Assembly: GCF_019645875.1 (NCBI RefSeq)
Contig: NZ_CP081000.1
Location: 1,302,001 to 1,366,000, forward strand
Length of the DNA stretch: 64,000 nt
From: Mycolicibacterium senegalense
GTDB lineage: Bacteria > Actinomycetota > Actinomycetes > Mycobacteriales > Mycobacteriaceae
Direction of reading: 5' to 3'
In this document: piece after piece, positions 42,345 through 51,723 of the stretch
Layout of the letters: each line of letters starts with the position of its first letter
Position numbering within the stretch: position 1 is the stretch's first letter
The notes under the pieces: model-generated
Told to the model about the DNA's origin: nothing
The model's input: only the letters and a program-made list of their open reading frames with translations
Database searches by the model: none
Program-made: the position numbers and the translations under genes

Positions 42345-43108
42345 CCGACGCTGTGCGGGTGGACCGCAACGGACCGGTGACCACGGTGATCATCGATCGG
42401 CCGCATGCCCGCAACGCTGTCGACGGCCCCACTGCCGCGGCCCTGTTCGCCGCGTTCGAGCAGTTCGACGCCGACGACGATGCCGCGGTGGCGGTGCTGA
42501 CCGGCGCCAACGGAACGTTCTGCGCCGGAGCCGATCTCAAAGCCTTCGGTACTCCGCAGATGAATGAGCTGCACCGCACCGGCCCGGGGCCCATGGGGCC
42601 GAGCCGGATGGTGTTGTCCAAGCCGGTGATCGCTGCGATCAGCGGCCACGCGGTGGCCGGCGGTTTGGAGCTGGCCCTGTGGTGTGACCTGCGCGTGGTC
42701 GAGGAGGACGCCGTGATGGGGGTGTTCTGTCGGCGGTGGGGTGTGCCCCTGATCGACGGCGGCACCGTGCGGCTGCCCCGGTTGATCGGGCAGAGCCGCG
42801 CCATGGATCTGATCCTGACCGGCCGCGCGGTCGACGCCACCGAAGCGCACGCGATCGGCCTGGCCAACCGGGTGGTGCCGAAGGGCCAAGCCCGCCGACA
42901 TGCCGAGGAACTGGCCGCGGAGCTGTCCCGGCTACCGCAGCAATGTCTGCGGGCCGACCGCTTGTCGGCACTTCATCAATGGGGCGAATCCGAACAAGCG
43001 GCAATGGAATTCGAATTCGCCAGCATTGCCCGCGTAGCCGATGAGGCCGCCCGCGGTGCCGGCCGGTTCGCGGCGGGGGCCGGCCGGCACGGCGCCAGCG
43101 CCGACTAA
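42341..43108 (+). CDS. echA5: Enoyl-CoA hydratase/isomerase EchA5
   Basis: 255 residues from ATG at 42341, overlapping the paaX stop. Crotonase fold with VIIDRPHARNAVDG, ANGTFCAGADLKAF and AAISGHAVAGGLELALWCDLRV. The catalytic acids typical of true hydratases cannot be confirmed with certainty, and isomerase activity is possible. The last bases overlap the stop of the convergent DUF3060 gene (43105-43108). Confidence 0.92.
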   Translation: MTDAVRVDRNGPVTTVIIDRPHARNAVDGPTAAALFAAFEQFDADDDAAVAVLTGANGTFCAGADLKAFGTPQMNELHRTGPGPMGPSRMVLSKPVIAAISGHAVAGGLELALWCDLRVVEEDAVMGVFCRRWGVPLIDGGTVRLPRLIGQSRAMDLILTGRAVDATEAHAIGLANRVVPKGQARRHAEELAAELSRLPQQCLRADRLSALHQWGESEQAAMEFEFASIARVADEAARGAGRFAAGAGRHGASAD

Positions 43109-43521
43109 CCCTTGTTGATCTTGTTGTTGCTACCGGTGTTGTTGATCTTGGGGTCGCCTGCGGCATAGGTGATGGTGTTGTTGAGCCCGAAGATCGTCAG
43201 TCCCTTGTCGATCCGCTCGAACGTGATCTTGTTGTCGGATCCGCCGACGTTCACGTTGGCGCAGGTGCCCTTGACCGTCAACGTGTTGTTGGTGCCGCCC
43301 ACGGTGAGTGACTTGCCGTCGGCGCAGTCGATGTCAGTCGTGGTGCCGACCGACATGTAGTTGATGGTGTTGCCGACTTCGAGATTGACCCCGGACTCGC
43401 CCGCGGTGGCGCTGGGCGTGGAGGTATCCGAGCTTTCGGAACCACAGGCCGCCAGGCTGAGGGCAGCGGCTGCCGCGCCGACTCCGAGGATCAGCTTGCT
43501 GTGGGGGAAACGGGTACGCAC
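43105..43521 (-). CDS. DUF3060-family lipoprotein
   Basis: 138 residues. A signal peptide with lipobox (LSLAAC) gives a membrane-anchored lipoprotein. The mature part is a set of short beta-strand repeats with Asn/Gly corners (SLTVGGTNNTLTVKG, NVNVGGSDNKITFE, GLTIFGLNNTITYAAG), the DUF3060 pattern, which suggests a small parallel beta helix. A related gene lies 41 bp upstream on the same strand. Function unknown; cell-envelope location is expected. Confidence 0.8.
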   Translation of the reverse strand: MRTRFPHSKLILGVGAAAAALSLAACGSESSDTSTPSATAGESGVNLEVGNTINYMSVGTTTDIDCADGKSLTVGGTNNTLTVKGTCANVNVGGSDNKITFERIDKGLTIFGLNNTITYAAGDPKINNTGSNNKINKG

Positions 43522-43562
43522 GGGTCTACTCTGCTTTCTTGCTCAGGCGCCCTAAGGCGCCG

Positions 43563-43940
43563 TCAGGCGGGCACGCGGCTGATCTGGTTGGTCATCCCCA
43601 GTTCACGGCCGCGGTCGACGAGTATCGGATCGCCGTTCTTGAAGAACACGGTCTGGTCATAGCCGTACACCGTCACGTCGTTGATGACGTTGTCGGCGAT
43701 GACCACGTTGGACGACCCCTGCACGGCGACCGCCCAACAGGTACCCAACGCGTTGACCCGGATGCCGGTTCCGTTGACGAACAGCGTGGCGTTGTTGCAG
43801 TCGATGGTCTGGTCGACGCCCTGGCCGGTGATGGTGGTGTCACCGTTCTTGGCTGCCGCGCCGGGAGCGCCGATGGTCAGTGCCAACGGCAACATGAGCA
43901 GTCCGGCAGTAGCTATCCGGCCCACAGCTGTCCATTTCAC
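43563..43940 (-). CDS. DUF3060-family secreted protein
   Basis: 125 residues with a cleavable signal peptide (about 1-30, ending APGAAA) and no lipobox. Repeats like those of the neighbour: TTITGQGVDQTIDCNN, GSSNVVIADNVINDVTVYGYDQTVFFKNG. It is probably a soluble or wall-associated version of the next gene's lipoprotein, and the pair looks like a local duplication. Function unknown. Confidence 0.78.
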   Translation of the reverse strand: MKWTAVGRIATAGLLMLPLALTIGAPGAAAKNGDTTITGQGVDQTIDCNNATLFVNGTGIRVNALGTCWAVAVQGSSNVVIADNVINDVTVYGYDQTVFFKNGDPILVDRGRELGMTNQISRVPA

Positions 43941-44072
43941 GGTGAGATCCCCTTCCGATCCGCTGCGAGAAGAGTACGTGGCGCGCTTGCGCCGTCGGCA
44001 AGTGTTGATCAGTTTGACGGGCGGTTGCCGACAGGTCGCGTGCGGTGTCCTTGCTGGGTACCGTGTTCAGCA

Positions 44073-44657
44073 ATGCGTCGGTGTGTTGTTGCAGCTGCTG
44101 CCGTGGCAGTCACAGCCGTGGTGACCGTCGCGGGGTGTTCGCACACCATCGACGGCGCTGCCCAGCGCGCGTCGGCAGACACCGCCGATACCGATCGCAG
44201 TTTCGGGTACGTCGACGACCGGTGCGGGTTGCTCGTCGACAGCACGGTCCAGGAGATCCTGGCCGCCGACAACCTGGTGCGGCCGTACAGCGGTGCGGTC
44301 TGCCAGTACGTGTTGTCCCGCAAGACCCAACCCGGTCCCGAGGCGAATGCGGACTCGCCCGCGATGCTCGACGTGATCTTCTCGTGGTTCGAGAAGGGCT
44401 CGCTGGATCGTGAGCGAGCGGTGGCCCGCAGCCGGGATGCCGAGATCACCGACGTCGTGGTCGAGCGGCATCAGGCGTTCGTGGCGCGGCGCGACGTGAC
44501 GGGCGCGGCCTGCGCGGCCACGGCGGCGGCGGGGTCGGGCGTGATCAGTTGGTGGGTGCAGTTCCGCAAGGCGGGCGGCGCGGCCCAGGCCGGCAAGGGT
44601 GACCCGTGCCAGGAGGCCAAGAAGTTGCTGTCGGCCACTCTCCAGTCGGAACTCTGA
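44073..44657 (+). CDS. DUF3558-family lipoprotein
   Basis: 194 residues from ATG at 44073. A lipobox (VTVAGC at about 17-22) follows the signal helix. The mature part carries the DUF3558 cysteine pattern (DDRCGLLVD, SGAVCQYVLSRKT, GAACAATAAAGS) and ends with CQEAKKLL. Mycobacteria have many such lipoproteins of unknown role, often with a paralogue next door, as here. Two bases separate it from the next gene. Confidence 0.8.
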   Translation: MRRCVVAAAAVAVTAVVTVAGCSHTIDGAAQRASADTADTDRSFGYVDDRCGLLVDSTVQEILAADNLVRPYSGAVCQYVLSRKTQPGPEANADSPAMLDVIFSWFEKGSLDRERAVARSRDAEITDVVVERHQAFVARRDVTGAACAATAAAGSGVISWWVQFRKAGGAAQAGKGDPCQEAKKLLSATLQSEL

Positions 44658-44659
44658 CC

Positions 44660-45190
44660 GTGACGCACCGCTACCTCGCAGCGAGGTGTCTGATGGGCGC
44701 CGCAGCGGCAGTCGCGCTGCTTACAGCGTGCGGATCGACCGACAAACCCGCTGCCCCCGACTCGGTGCCCGTGGGCGACGGATTTCACGGCACGGACTGC
44801 AACGGCATCACCGACGCCGACATCGCCGATGCCGTCGGCTCTTCGATGTTCACCAAGGCGGTGGTCAGCGACACCGGGTGTTTCTGGCAGGAGAACACGG
44901 TGCTGGGCACCTTCGGCGCCGGGATGGGCATCTCCACCTGGTGGTACCGGGGCAGTGACATGGACACCGAGAGGACGCTGGAGACCCGGGCCGGACGCAC
45001 GCTGACCGAGCTGTCGATCGACGGCAACAAGGGCTTCCGTGCCTCGGATCCCAATGTCTGCAGCATCTACGTGGCCAAGGGTCAGGACGTGATCACGTGG
45101 TCGATTCAGACGATGAACCCGGCCAGCCTGCCCGACCTGTGCCAGGTCACGGAGAAACTCGCCCGGCTCAGTCAGGGCCGGGTGAACTGA
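44660..45190 (+). CDS. DUF3558-family lipoprotein
   Basis: 176 residues from GTG at 44660. Signal peptide with lipobox LLTACGS; mature segment GTDCNGITDADIADAVGSSMF, TGCFWQENTV, GNKGFRASDPNVCSIYVAKG, and the last CQVTEKLARL. Same family as the preceding gene, with four cysteines at comparable places. The pair is probably cotranscribed. Function unknown. Confidence 0.8.
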   Translation: MTHRYLAARCLMGAAAAVALLTACGSTDKPAAPDSVPVGDGFHGTDCNGITDADIADAVGSSMFTKAVVSDTGCFWQENTVLGTFGAGMGISTWWYRGSDMDTERTLETRAGRTLTELSIDGNKGFRASDPNVCSIYVAKGQDVITWSIQTMNPASLPDLCQVTEKLARLSQGRVN

Positions 45191-45269
45191 TCTGCGCTGT
45201 CAGAGGGGCTACAGTTTCACGGCGACCCGAATGGCGGCGTCAATCACATCGACTCGAAGGCAGTGCCAC

Positions 45270-45893
45270 ATGTCAGCTCGGCCGGAGGCACAGGCGGCGG
45301 GAACTCGGCGTTCCCAGTCCCGGCCGGCGCGCACCACGAAGCTCAGCCGTGACGCGATCGTCAATGCGGCGCTGACGTTCCTGGACCGTGAGGGCTGGGA
45401 TGCCCTGACCATCAATGCGCTGGCCGGCCAGCTCGGCACGAAGGGCCCGTCGCTCTACAACCACGTGCACAGCCTCGACGACTTGCGCCGCACGGTTCGG
45501 ATGCGCGTGATCGACGACATCATCGAGATGCTCAACACCGTCGGTGCCGGCCGTACCCGCGACGATGCGGTGGCGGTCATGGCCAGCGCCTATCGCAGCT
45601 ACGCGCATCACCACCCCGGCCGCTACTCGGCATTCACGCGGATGCCCTTCGGTGGGGACGACCCGGAGTACTCGGCGGCCACCAAGGCCGCGGCCGGGCC
45701 GGTCATCGAGGTCCTGACCTCTTACGGCCTGGAGGGGGAGGACGCCTTCTATGCCGCACTGCAGTTCTGGTCGGCTCTGCACGGGTTCGTCCTGCTGGAA
45801 ATGACGGGTGTTATGGACGATATCGACACCGATGCGGTGTTCACCGATATGCTGCGACGACTGGCCGCAGGTATGGGGCAGTCGGAGTCGTAG
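45270..45893 (+). CDS. TetR-family regulator (Rv0681-like)
   Basis: 207 residues from ATG at 45270; an in-frame ATG at 45231 would add 13 residues. HTH region LSRDAIVNAALTFLDREGWDALTINALAGQLGTKGPSLYNHVHSLDDLRR at about 26-75. The C-terminal domain (YRSYAHHHPGRYSAFTRMP onward) resembles the WHG-type TetR C-domain. M. tuberculosis also has a TetR gene, Rv0681, just ahead of rpsL. Target and ligand unknown. Confidence 0.88.
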   Translation: MSARPEAQAAGTRRSQSRPARTTKLSRDAIVNAALTFLDREGWDALTINALAGQLGTKGPSLYNHVHSLDDLRRTVRMRVIDDIIEMLNTVGAGRTRDDAVAVMASAYRSYAHHHPGRYSAFTRMPFGGDDPEYSAATKAAAGPVIEVLTSYGLEGEDAFYAALQFWSALHGFVLLEMTGVMDDIDTDAVFTDMLRRLAAGMGQSES

Positions 45894-45927
45894 CGTCTGA
45901 CCTGGGATTAGGTCGTCGTGAGCGGGT

Positions 45928-45957
45928 TTGGTTCGTCGCGCCCAGCCCTGGTATTGT
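45928..45957 (+). promoter_or_regulatory. Candidate sigma-A promoter of the str operon
   Basis: TTGGTT (45928-45933) and TATTGT (45952-45957) are 18 bp apart. The predicted start near 45964 gives an rpsL leader of about 200 nt. I see no credible reading frame in this leader. Confidence 0.55.
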
Positions 45958-46163
45958 GGTAGATCGTGCCTGGCCGGAAGGCGCACGTGGCTGAGTGTTT
46001 CGCTAGCGTGCCCGCACGCCGGGCGAATTTGCATGTCTAACACGCATCGGAATTCCGCCGGTGTGAGCACGTGCGACACGCCCGGGCGCGGGGTACGCGG
46101 CCGGGGGATAACTGCAGTACAGAGACTTAGAACAGCAAGAAGCAACACAGAGAAAGCCGGTAC

Positions 46164-46538
46164 ATGCCAACCATCAACCAGCTGGTCCGCAAGGGTCGCC
46201 GCGACAAGGTCGCGAAGGTCAAGACCGCGGCCCTCAAGGGCAGCCCGCAGCGCCGTGGCGTGTGCACCCGCGTGTACACCACCACCCCGAAGAAGCCGAA
46301 CTCGGCGCTTCGCAAGGTCGCTCGCGTGAAGCTGACCAGCGGCGTTGAGGTCACCGCTTACATCCCCGGTGAGGGTCACAACCTGCAGGAGCACTCGATG
46401 GTGCTGGTGCGTGGTGGTCGTGTGAAGGACCTCCCCGGTGTCCGTTACAAGATCATCCGCGGGTCGCTGGACACCCAGGGTGTCAAGAACCGCAAGCAGG
46501 CCCGTAGCCGTTACGGCGCCAAGAAGGAGAAGAGCTGA
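46164..46538 (+). CDS. rpsL: 30S ribosomal protein S12
   Basis: 124 residues. Begins [12 protein letters not shown]. Lys43 ([11 protein letters not shown]) and Lys88 (GGRVKDLPG) are both wild type, so the streptomycin-sensitive form is encoded. S12 sits at the decoding centre and contacts the codon-anticodon helix. The stop shares a base with the rpsG start. First gene of the str operon. Confidence 0.98.
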   Translation: MPTINQLVRKGRRDKVAKVKTAALKGSPQRRGVCTRVYTTTPKKPNSALRKVARVKLTSGVEVTAYIPGEGHNLQEHSMVLVRGGRVKDLPGVRYKIIRGSLDTQGVKNRKQARSRYGAKKEKS

Positions 46539-47008
46539 TGCCGCGCAAGGGTCCCGCGCCGAAGCGTCCGTTGGTCAACGATCCGGTCTACGGGTCGCAG
46601 CTGGTCACCCAGCTGGTCAACAAGGTTCTGCTGGACGGCAAGAAGTCGCTGGCCGAGCGCATCGTCTACGGCGCGCTGGAGCAGGCTCGCGACAAGACCG
46701 GCACTGATCCGGTCGTCACCCTCAAGCGCGCGCTCGACAACGTCAAGCCCGCCCTCGAGGTGCGCAGCCGCCGCGTCGGTGGTGCCACCTACCAGGTGCC
46801 GGTCGAGGTCCGCCCCGATCGCTCCACCACCCTGGCCCTGCGATGGCTGGTCAGCTTCTCCAAGGCCCGTCGTGAGAAGACCATGATCGAGCGCCTCGCC
46901 AACGAGATCCTCGACGCCAGCAACGGCCTTGGCGCCGCTGTGAAGCGTCGTGAGGACACTCACAAGATGGCCGAAGCGAACCGGGCTTTCGCGCACTACC
47001 GCTGGTGA
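46538..47008 (+). CDS. rpsG: 30S ribosomal protein S7
   Basis: 156 residues, normal length. Motifs [62 protein letters not shown] and the C-terminal [14 protein letters not shown]7 nucleates assembly of the 3' major domain of 16S rRNA and is usually the translational repressor of the str operon. Its start overlaps rpsL by one base. Confidence 0.98.
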   Translation: MPRKGPAPKRPLVNDPVYGSQLVTQLVNKVLLDGKKSLAERIVYGALEQARDKTGTDPVVTLKRALDNVKPALEVRSRRVGGATYQVPVEVRPDRSTTLALRWLVSFSKARREKTMIERLANEILDASNGLGAAVKRREDTHKMAEANRAFAHYRW

Positions 47009-47095
47009 CACCCGCGCCCGGCATCCAGCGTCGGGTGCCGGTACGCGCGCAATCGAACACCTAATCAAGCAAGCGAAAGAGTTGGGAAGACTTCC

Positions 47096-49198
47096 GTGGC
47101 ACAGGACGTGCTGACAGACCTGAACAAGGTCCGCAACATCGGCATCATGGCGCACATCGACGCCGGTAAGACGACGACGACCGAGCGCATCCTCTATTAC
47201 ACCGGCGTCAACTACAAGATCGGTGAGACGCACGACGGTGCCTCCACCACCGACTGGATGGAGCAGGAGCAGGAGCGTGGTATCACCATCACCTCCGCAG
47301 CCGTGACCTGCTTCTGGAACAACAACCAGATCAACATCATCGACACCCCCGGGCACGTCGACTTCACCGTTGAGGTGGAGCGTTCGCTCCGTGTTCTTGA
47401 TGGCGCCGTCGCAGTGTTCGACGGCAAGGAGGGTGTTGAGCCCCAGTCCGAGCAGGTGTGGCGTCAGGCCGACAAGTACGACGTGCCCCGGATCTGCTTC
47501 GTCAACAAGATGGACAAGCTCGGTGCGGACTTCTACTTCACCGTGCAGACCATCAAGGACCGCCTCGGCGCCAAGCCGCTGGTGATCCAGCTGCCGATCG
47601 GTGCGGAGAACGACTTCGAGGGCATCATCGACCTGGTCGAGATGAACGCCAAGGTGTGGCGCGGCGAGACCAAGCTCGGTGAGAGCTACGAGACCATCGA
47701 GATCCCCGCCGAGCTGGCCGACAAGGCCGCCGAGTACCGCAGCGAGCTGCTGGACACCGTCGCCGAGACCGACGAGGAACTTCTGGAGAAGTACCTGGGC
47801 GGCGAAGAGCTCACGATCGATGAGATCAAGGGCGCGATCCGCAAGCTGACCGTGGGCAGCGAGCTGTACCCGGTGCTGTGCGGCAGTGCGTTCAAGAACA
47901 AGGGTGTGCAGCCGATGCTGGACGCCGTGATCGACTACCTCCCGTCGCCGCTGGACGTCGAGTCCGTCAAGGGCCATGTCCCGGGCAAGGAGGACGAAGA
48001 GGTTCTGCGCAAGCCGTCGACCGACGAGCCGTTCGCCGCGCTGGCCTTCAAGATCGCCGTGCACCCCTTCTTCGGCAAGCTCACCTACGTTCGCGTGTAC
48101 TCGGGCAAGGTCGAGTCCGGTGCCCAGGTCGTCAACGCCACCAAGGGCAAGAAGGAGCGTCTGGGCAAGCTGTTCCAGATGCACGCCAACAAGGAGAACC
48201 CGGTCGAGTCGGCCTCCGCTGGTCACATCTATGCCGTGATCGGCCTGAAGGACACCACCACCGGTGACACCCTGTGCGATCCGAACCAGCAGGTCGTGCT
48301 GGAGTCGATGACCTTCCCGGACCCGGTTATCGAGGTGGCCATCGAGCCCAAGACCAAGAGTGACCAGGAGAAGCTGGGCACCGCGATCCAGAAGCTCGCC
48401 GAAGAGGACCCGACCTTCAAGGTGCACCTGGACCAGGAGACCGGCCAGACCGTCATCGGCGGCATGGGCGAGCTGCACCTGGACATCCTGGTGGACCGCA
48501 TGCGTCGCGAGTTCAAGGTCGAGGCCAACGTCGGTAAGCCGCAGGTGGCCTACCGCGAGACCATCCGCCGCAAGGTGGAGAAGGTCGAGTTCACCCACAA
48601 GAAGCAGACGGGTGGCTCCGGCCAGTTCGCGAAGGTGCTCATCGACCTCGAGCCGTTCGTCGGCGAGGACGGTGCCACCTACGAGTTCGAGAACAAGGTC
48701 ACCGGTGGCCGCATCCCGCGCGAGTACATCCCGTCGGTGGATGCCGGTGCGCAGGACGCCATGCAGTACGGCGTGTTGGCCGGCTACCCGCTGGTGAACC
48801 TGAAGGTGACGCTGCTCGACGGCGCCTACCACGAGGTCGACTCCTCGGAAATGGCGTTCAAGGTGGCGGGTTCGCAGGTGCTGAAGAAGGCCGCCCAGGC
48901 GGCCCAGCCGGTCATCCTCGAGCCCATCATGGCTGTCGAGGTCACGACGCCCGAGGATTACATGGGCGATGTGATCGGCGACTTGAACTCCCGCCGTGGT
49001 CAGATCCAGGCCATGGAGGAGCGCAGCGGTGCGCGTGTCGTCAAGGCGCAGGTGCCGCTGTCGGAGATGTTCGGTTACGTGGGCGACCTTCGGTCGAAGA
49101 CCCAGGGCCGGGCGAACTACTCCATGGTGTTCGACTCGTACGCCGAAGTTCCGGCGAACGTGGCGAAGGAGATCATCGCGAAGGCGACGGGTCAGTGA
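47096..49198 (+). CDS. fusA: Elongation factor G
   Basis: 700 residues from GTG. GTPase motifs [15 protein letters not shown] (G1), [23 protein letters not shown] (G3) and NKMDK (G4) are followed by the domain II to V regions, including [17 protein letters not shown] translocates tRNA-mRNA on the ribosome. Residues 1-700 match the usual length. The final codons of the gene (AKATGQ) recur in a duplicated stretch 80 bp downstream. Confidence 0.98.
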   Translation: MAQDVLTDLNKVRNIGIMAHIDAGKTTTTERILYYTGVNYKIGETHDGASTTDWMEQEQERGITITSAAVTCFWNNNQINIIDTPGHVDFTVEVERSLRVLDGAVAVFDGKEGVEPQSEQVWRQADKYDVPRICFVNKMDKLGADFYFTVQTIKDRLGAKPLVIQLPIGAENDFEGIIDLVEMNAKVWRGETKLGESYETIEIPAELADKAAEYRSELLDTVAETDEELLEKYLGGEELTIDEIKGAIRKLTVGSELYPVLCGSAFKNKGVQPMLDAVIDYLPSPLDVESVKGHVPGKEDEEVLRKPSTDEPFAALAFKIAVHPFFGKLTYVRVYSGKVESGAQVVNATKGKKERLGKLFQMHANKENPVESASAGHIYAVIGLKDTTTGDTLCDPNQQVVLESMTFPDPVIEVAIEPKTKSDQEKLGTAIQKLAEEDPTFKVHLDQETGQTVIGGMGELHLDILVDRMRREFKVEANVGKPQVAYRETIRRKVEKVEFTHKKQTGGSGQFAKVLIDLEPFVGEDGATYEFENKVTGGRIPREYIPSVDAGAQDAMQYGVLAGYPLVNLKVTLLDGAYHEVDSSEMAFKVAGSQVLKKAAQAAQPVILEPIMAVEVTTPEDYMGDVIGDLNSRRGQIQAMEERSGARVVKAQVPLSEMFGYVGDLRSKTQGRANYSMVFDSYAEVPANVAKEIIAKATGQ

Positions 49199-49280
49199 GC
49201 ATCGATGGCCGCTTGCGGCCAAGGCGCGAACTGGGCCGGAGTCGAGCCATCGATCACGCGAAGGCGACGGGTCAGTAAGC
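49177..49280 (+). repeat. Duplicated fusA 3' end around a palindromic insert
   Basis: CGCGAAGGCGACGGGTCAGT followed by an R-AGC end occurs at 49177-49200, including the fusA stop, and again at 49257-49280. Between them lie ATCGATGGC (49201-49209) and its inverse GCCATCGAT (49246-49254), plus a GGCCGC-TT-GCGGCC hairpin at 49207-49220. It resembles a small palindromic element flanked by direct repeats. Confidence 0.75.
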
Positions 49281-49364
49281 TCGTCGCGGCAACTCGCGGG
49301 CACACAACTGAACACATCGAAACTGCTTTAACCAAAGCACCAACAAGTCCAGGAGGACACCACA

Positions 49365-50555
49365 GTGGCGAAGGCGAAGTTCGAGCGGACGAAGCCGCAC
49401 GTCAACATCGGGACCATCGGTCACGTTGACCACGGCAAGACCACGCTCACCGCAGCAATCACCAAGGTTCTGCACGACAAGTACCCCGATTTGAACGAGT
49501 CGCGCGCATTCGACCAGATCGACAACGCGCCTGAAGAGCGTCAGCGCGGTATCACCATCAACATCTCGCATGTTGAGTACCAGACCGAGAAGCGCCACTA
49601 CGCACACGTGGACGCCCCCGGCCACGCCGACTACATCAAGAACATGATCACCGGTGCCGCCCAGATGGACGGCGCGATCCTGGTGGTCGCCGCGACCGAC
49701 GGCCCGATGCCGCAGACCCGCGAGCACGTGCTGCTGGGCCGCCAGGTCGGCGTGCCCTACATCCTCGTGGCGCTGAACAAGTCGGACATGGTCGACGACG
49801 AGGAGCTCCTCGAGCTCGTCGAGATGGAGGTCCGCGAACTGCTGGCCGCCCAGGAGTTCGACGAGGACGCCCCGGTCATCCGCGTGTCCGCGCTGAAGGC
49901 GCTGGAAGGCGACCCGAAGTGGGTCAAGTCGGTCGAGGACCTCATGGAGGCCGTCGACGAGTCCATCCCGGACCCGGTTCGTGAGACCGACAAGCCGTTC
50001 CTGATGCCCGTCGAGGACGTCTTCACCATCACCGGTCGTGGCACCGTGGTGACCGGTCGCGTCGAGCGTGGCGTGATCAACGTCAACGAAGAGGTCGAGA
50101 TCGTCGGCATCCGCCCGACCACGACCAAGACCACCGTCACCGGTGTGGAAATGTTCCGCAAGCTGCTCGACCAGGGCCAGGCCGGCGACAACGTCGGTCT
50201 GCTGGTTCGTGGCATCAAGCGTGAGGACGTCGAGCGTGGCCAGGTTGTGGTCAAGCCCGGCACCACCACCCCGCACACCGAGTTCGAGGGCAGCGTCTAC
50301 ATCCTGTCCAAGGACGAGGGCGGCCGCCACACGCCGTTCTTCAACAACTACCGTCCGCAGTTCTACTTCCGTACCACGGACGTGACCGGCGTGGTGACCC
50401 TGCCCGAGGGCACCGAGATGGTGATGCCCGGTGACAACACCGACATCTCCGTCAAGCTGATCCAGCCCGTCGCCATGGACGAGGGCCTGCGCTTCGCGAT
50501 CCGCGAGGGCGGCCGTACCGTCGGCGCCGGCCGGGTTACCAAGATCATCAAGTAG
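49365..50555 (+). CDS. tuf: Elongation factor Tu
   Basis: 396 residues from GTG. G1 [10 protein letters not shown]3 DAPGHADY, G4 NKSD; all three EF-Tu domains are present, ending [13 protein letters not shown]. It carries aminoacyl-tRNA to the ribosome as the GTP ternary complex. Single tuf copy in this window, closed by a long hairpin terminator. Confidence 0.98.
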   Translation: MAKAKFERTKPHVNIGTIGHVDHGKTTLTAAITKVLHDKYPDLNESRAFDQIDNAPEERQRGITINISHVEYQTEKRHYAHVDAPGHADYIKNMITGAAQMDGAILVVAATDGPMPQTREHVLLGRQVGVPYILVALNKSDMVDDEELLELVEMEVRELLAAQEFDEDAPVIRVSALKALEGDPKWVKSVEDLMEAVDESIPDPVRETDKPFLMPVEDVFTITGRGTVVTGRVERGVINVNEEVEIVGIRPTTTKTTVTGVEMFRKLLDQGQAGDNVGLLVRGIKREDVERGQVVVKPGTTTPHTEFEGSVYILSKDEGGRHTPFFNNYRPQFYFRTTDVTGVVTLPEGTEMVMPGDNTDISVKLIQPVAMDEGLRFAIREGGRTVGAGRVTKIIK

Positions 50556-50595
50556 GCTCCGCCTACTCGGATCACCTAAGTGATGATCTGACCTA

Positions 50596-50644
50596 GTACG
50601 CGAAAGCCCCCGAAATCTCACAGATTTCGGGGGCTTTTGCGTAC
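50596..50644 (+). terminator. Hairpin terminator of the str operon
   Basis: AAAGCCCCCGAAATCT (50603-50618) pairs perfectly with AGATTTCGGGGGCTTT (50622-50637) across a CAC loop. Outer GTACGC/GCGTAC pairs extend it to 50596-50644. A strong terminator right after tuf. Confidence 0.88.
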
Positions 50645-50697
50645 CGGCTGAAGGGGCGGCGGACGGACACGCGCATGTCGCGCGGCTGGATGATAGT

Positions 50698-51645
50698 TTG
50701 GCGGAGGCGACGTCGTTGAAACTGCAACGGTCGGGACCGCGATCGTTACGGGGCGAGCTAGAGATGGACGTTGATGTGACAGAACCGATCTCGGCGTCGG
50801 TGCCGCTCGCCGACCGGATCCGGACGCAATTGAGTCCGTCACGAATCGTGGCCGGGGTCTCGACAACCGTGGCGGTCGCCGCGGTGGGAACCCTGGTCTG
50901 GGTGGTCGGGCACGAACCCGAGAAACCGGCGGCCGAGAGCGAGAGGCCCGTTGCCGTCGCGGCGGCGGCACCGGTCCCGCATGCGCAGCAAGTAGCGGCC
51001 CATCCTGCGCCGTCGGTGATTCCGGATGTGTTGCCTTCGGTGACACCGTCGCCGAAACCGCCGAGTCGGACCACGTCGTCGTTGCCGATCTTCGGCGGGC
51101 CCAGCCGCGGTGCCAGTATCGCGAGCCGTTCCGAACCGGTGCTGCCCTCGTTGCCCGAGGCGCCGGCTGAGTTGCCGACCATCTCCTGGCCGCAGTTCGA
51201 CGCGGCGGCCGTGCAGCCGCCGTGGTCGACGTTGATCGACACGAATGCGCAGAACACCGCGGGCACCATCGCTTCTTCGGTTTCCGGCGGGGTCGGTGGT
51301 ATCGGTGGCGGCGCATTGGATTTCCTGGGCGCCGTCATCACCGCTGCCAACTACGGAAATCAGAACTCCGGATTACCGTCTCCGGATGGTTTGACCGCGC
51401 TGATGCTGGGCCCGGCAGTTGCCGGAGCGGGCATGCCGGCCCTGCCGCCTCCGCCGGCGTTCGACTTCACGAAGTTACCGCCACCGCCGGCGTTCGACTT
51501 CTCGAAGTTGCCGCCACCGCCGTCCTTCGATTTCTCGAAGCTGCCGCCCCCGCCCGCGCTGCCGCCTCCGCCCCCGCCTCCGTCGTTCGACAATCCGCTC
51601 ACCAAGCTGCCCAGTATCACCCGGGCGGTCGGCCTCCCGTTCTGA
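50698..51645 (+). CDS. Proline-rich single-pass membrane protein (Rv0686-like)
   Basis: 315 residues if TTG at 50698 is the start; ATG at 50764 (MDVDVTEPIS) is the other choice. One transmembrane helix near 48-70 (RIVAGVSTTVAVAAVGTLVWVVG) leaves most of the protein outside the cytoplasm. The exported part is rich in Ala/Pro/Ser. Close to the C-terminus three tandem units of ten residues (LPPPPAFDF-T/S-K type) are followed by a polyproline run and SFDNPLTKLPS. Rv0686, next to tuf in M. tuberculosis, is also a membrane protein, but sequence identity cannot be judged here. Function unknown. Confidence 0.7.
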   Translation: MAEATSLKLQRSGPRSLRGELEMDVDVTEPISASVPLADRIRTQLSPSRIVAGVSTTVAVAAVGTLVWVVGHEPEKPAAESERPVAVAAAAPVPHAQQVAAHPAPSVIPDVLPSVTPSPKPPSRTTSSLPIFGGPSRGASIASRSEPVLPSLPEAPAELPTISWPQFDAAAVQPPWSTLIDTNAQNTAGTIASSVSGGVGGIGGGALDFLGAVITAANYGNQNSGLPSPDGLTALMLGPAVAGAGMPALPPPPAFDFTKLPPPPAFDFSKLPPPPSFDFSKLPPPPALPPPPPPPSFDNPLTKLPSITRAVGLPF

Positions 51646-51723
51646 TCCCACCGGCCTGCTGTAACGCATGTGATCCGTGAGGCGATGGATCCCACATAGA
51701 CCGAAGGGTATGGGGGTCCGCTG

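Noticed and set aside
45928..46329. Plus-strand frame in the rpsL leader running into rpsL
   Set aside because: Begins in the promoter and ends inside rpsL in another frame; no family signal. Leader peptide function cannot be shown.
46511..49315. 934-codon frame opposite rpsG and fusA
   Set aside because: Mirror of highly biased ribosomal-class genes, with no family resemblance.
49272..51350. 692-codon frame opposite tuf and the proline-rich gene
   Set aside because: Crosses a strong terminator and two sense genes; it is a composition artefact.
51440..51610. CRISPR-like periodicity in the proline-rich gene
   Set aside because: The repeats are in-frame 30-bp coding units for LPPPPAFDF-type peptides, without spacers.
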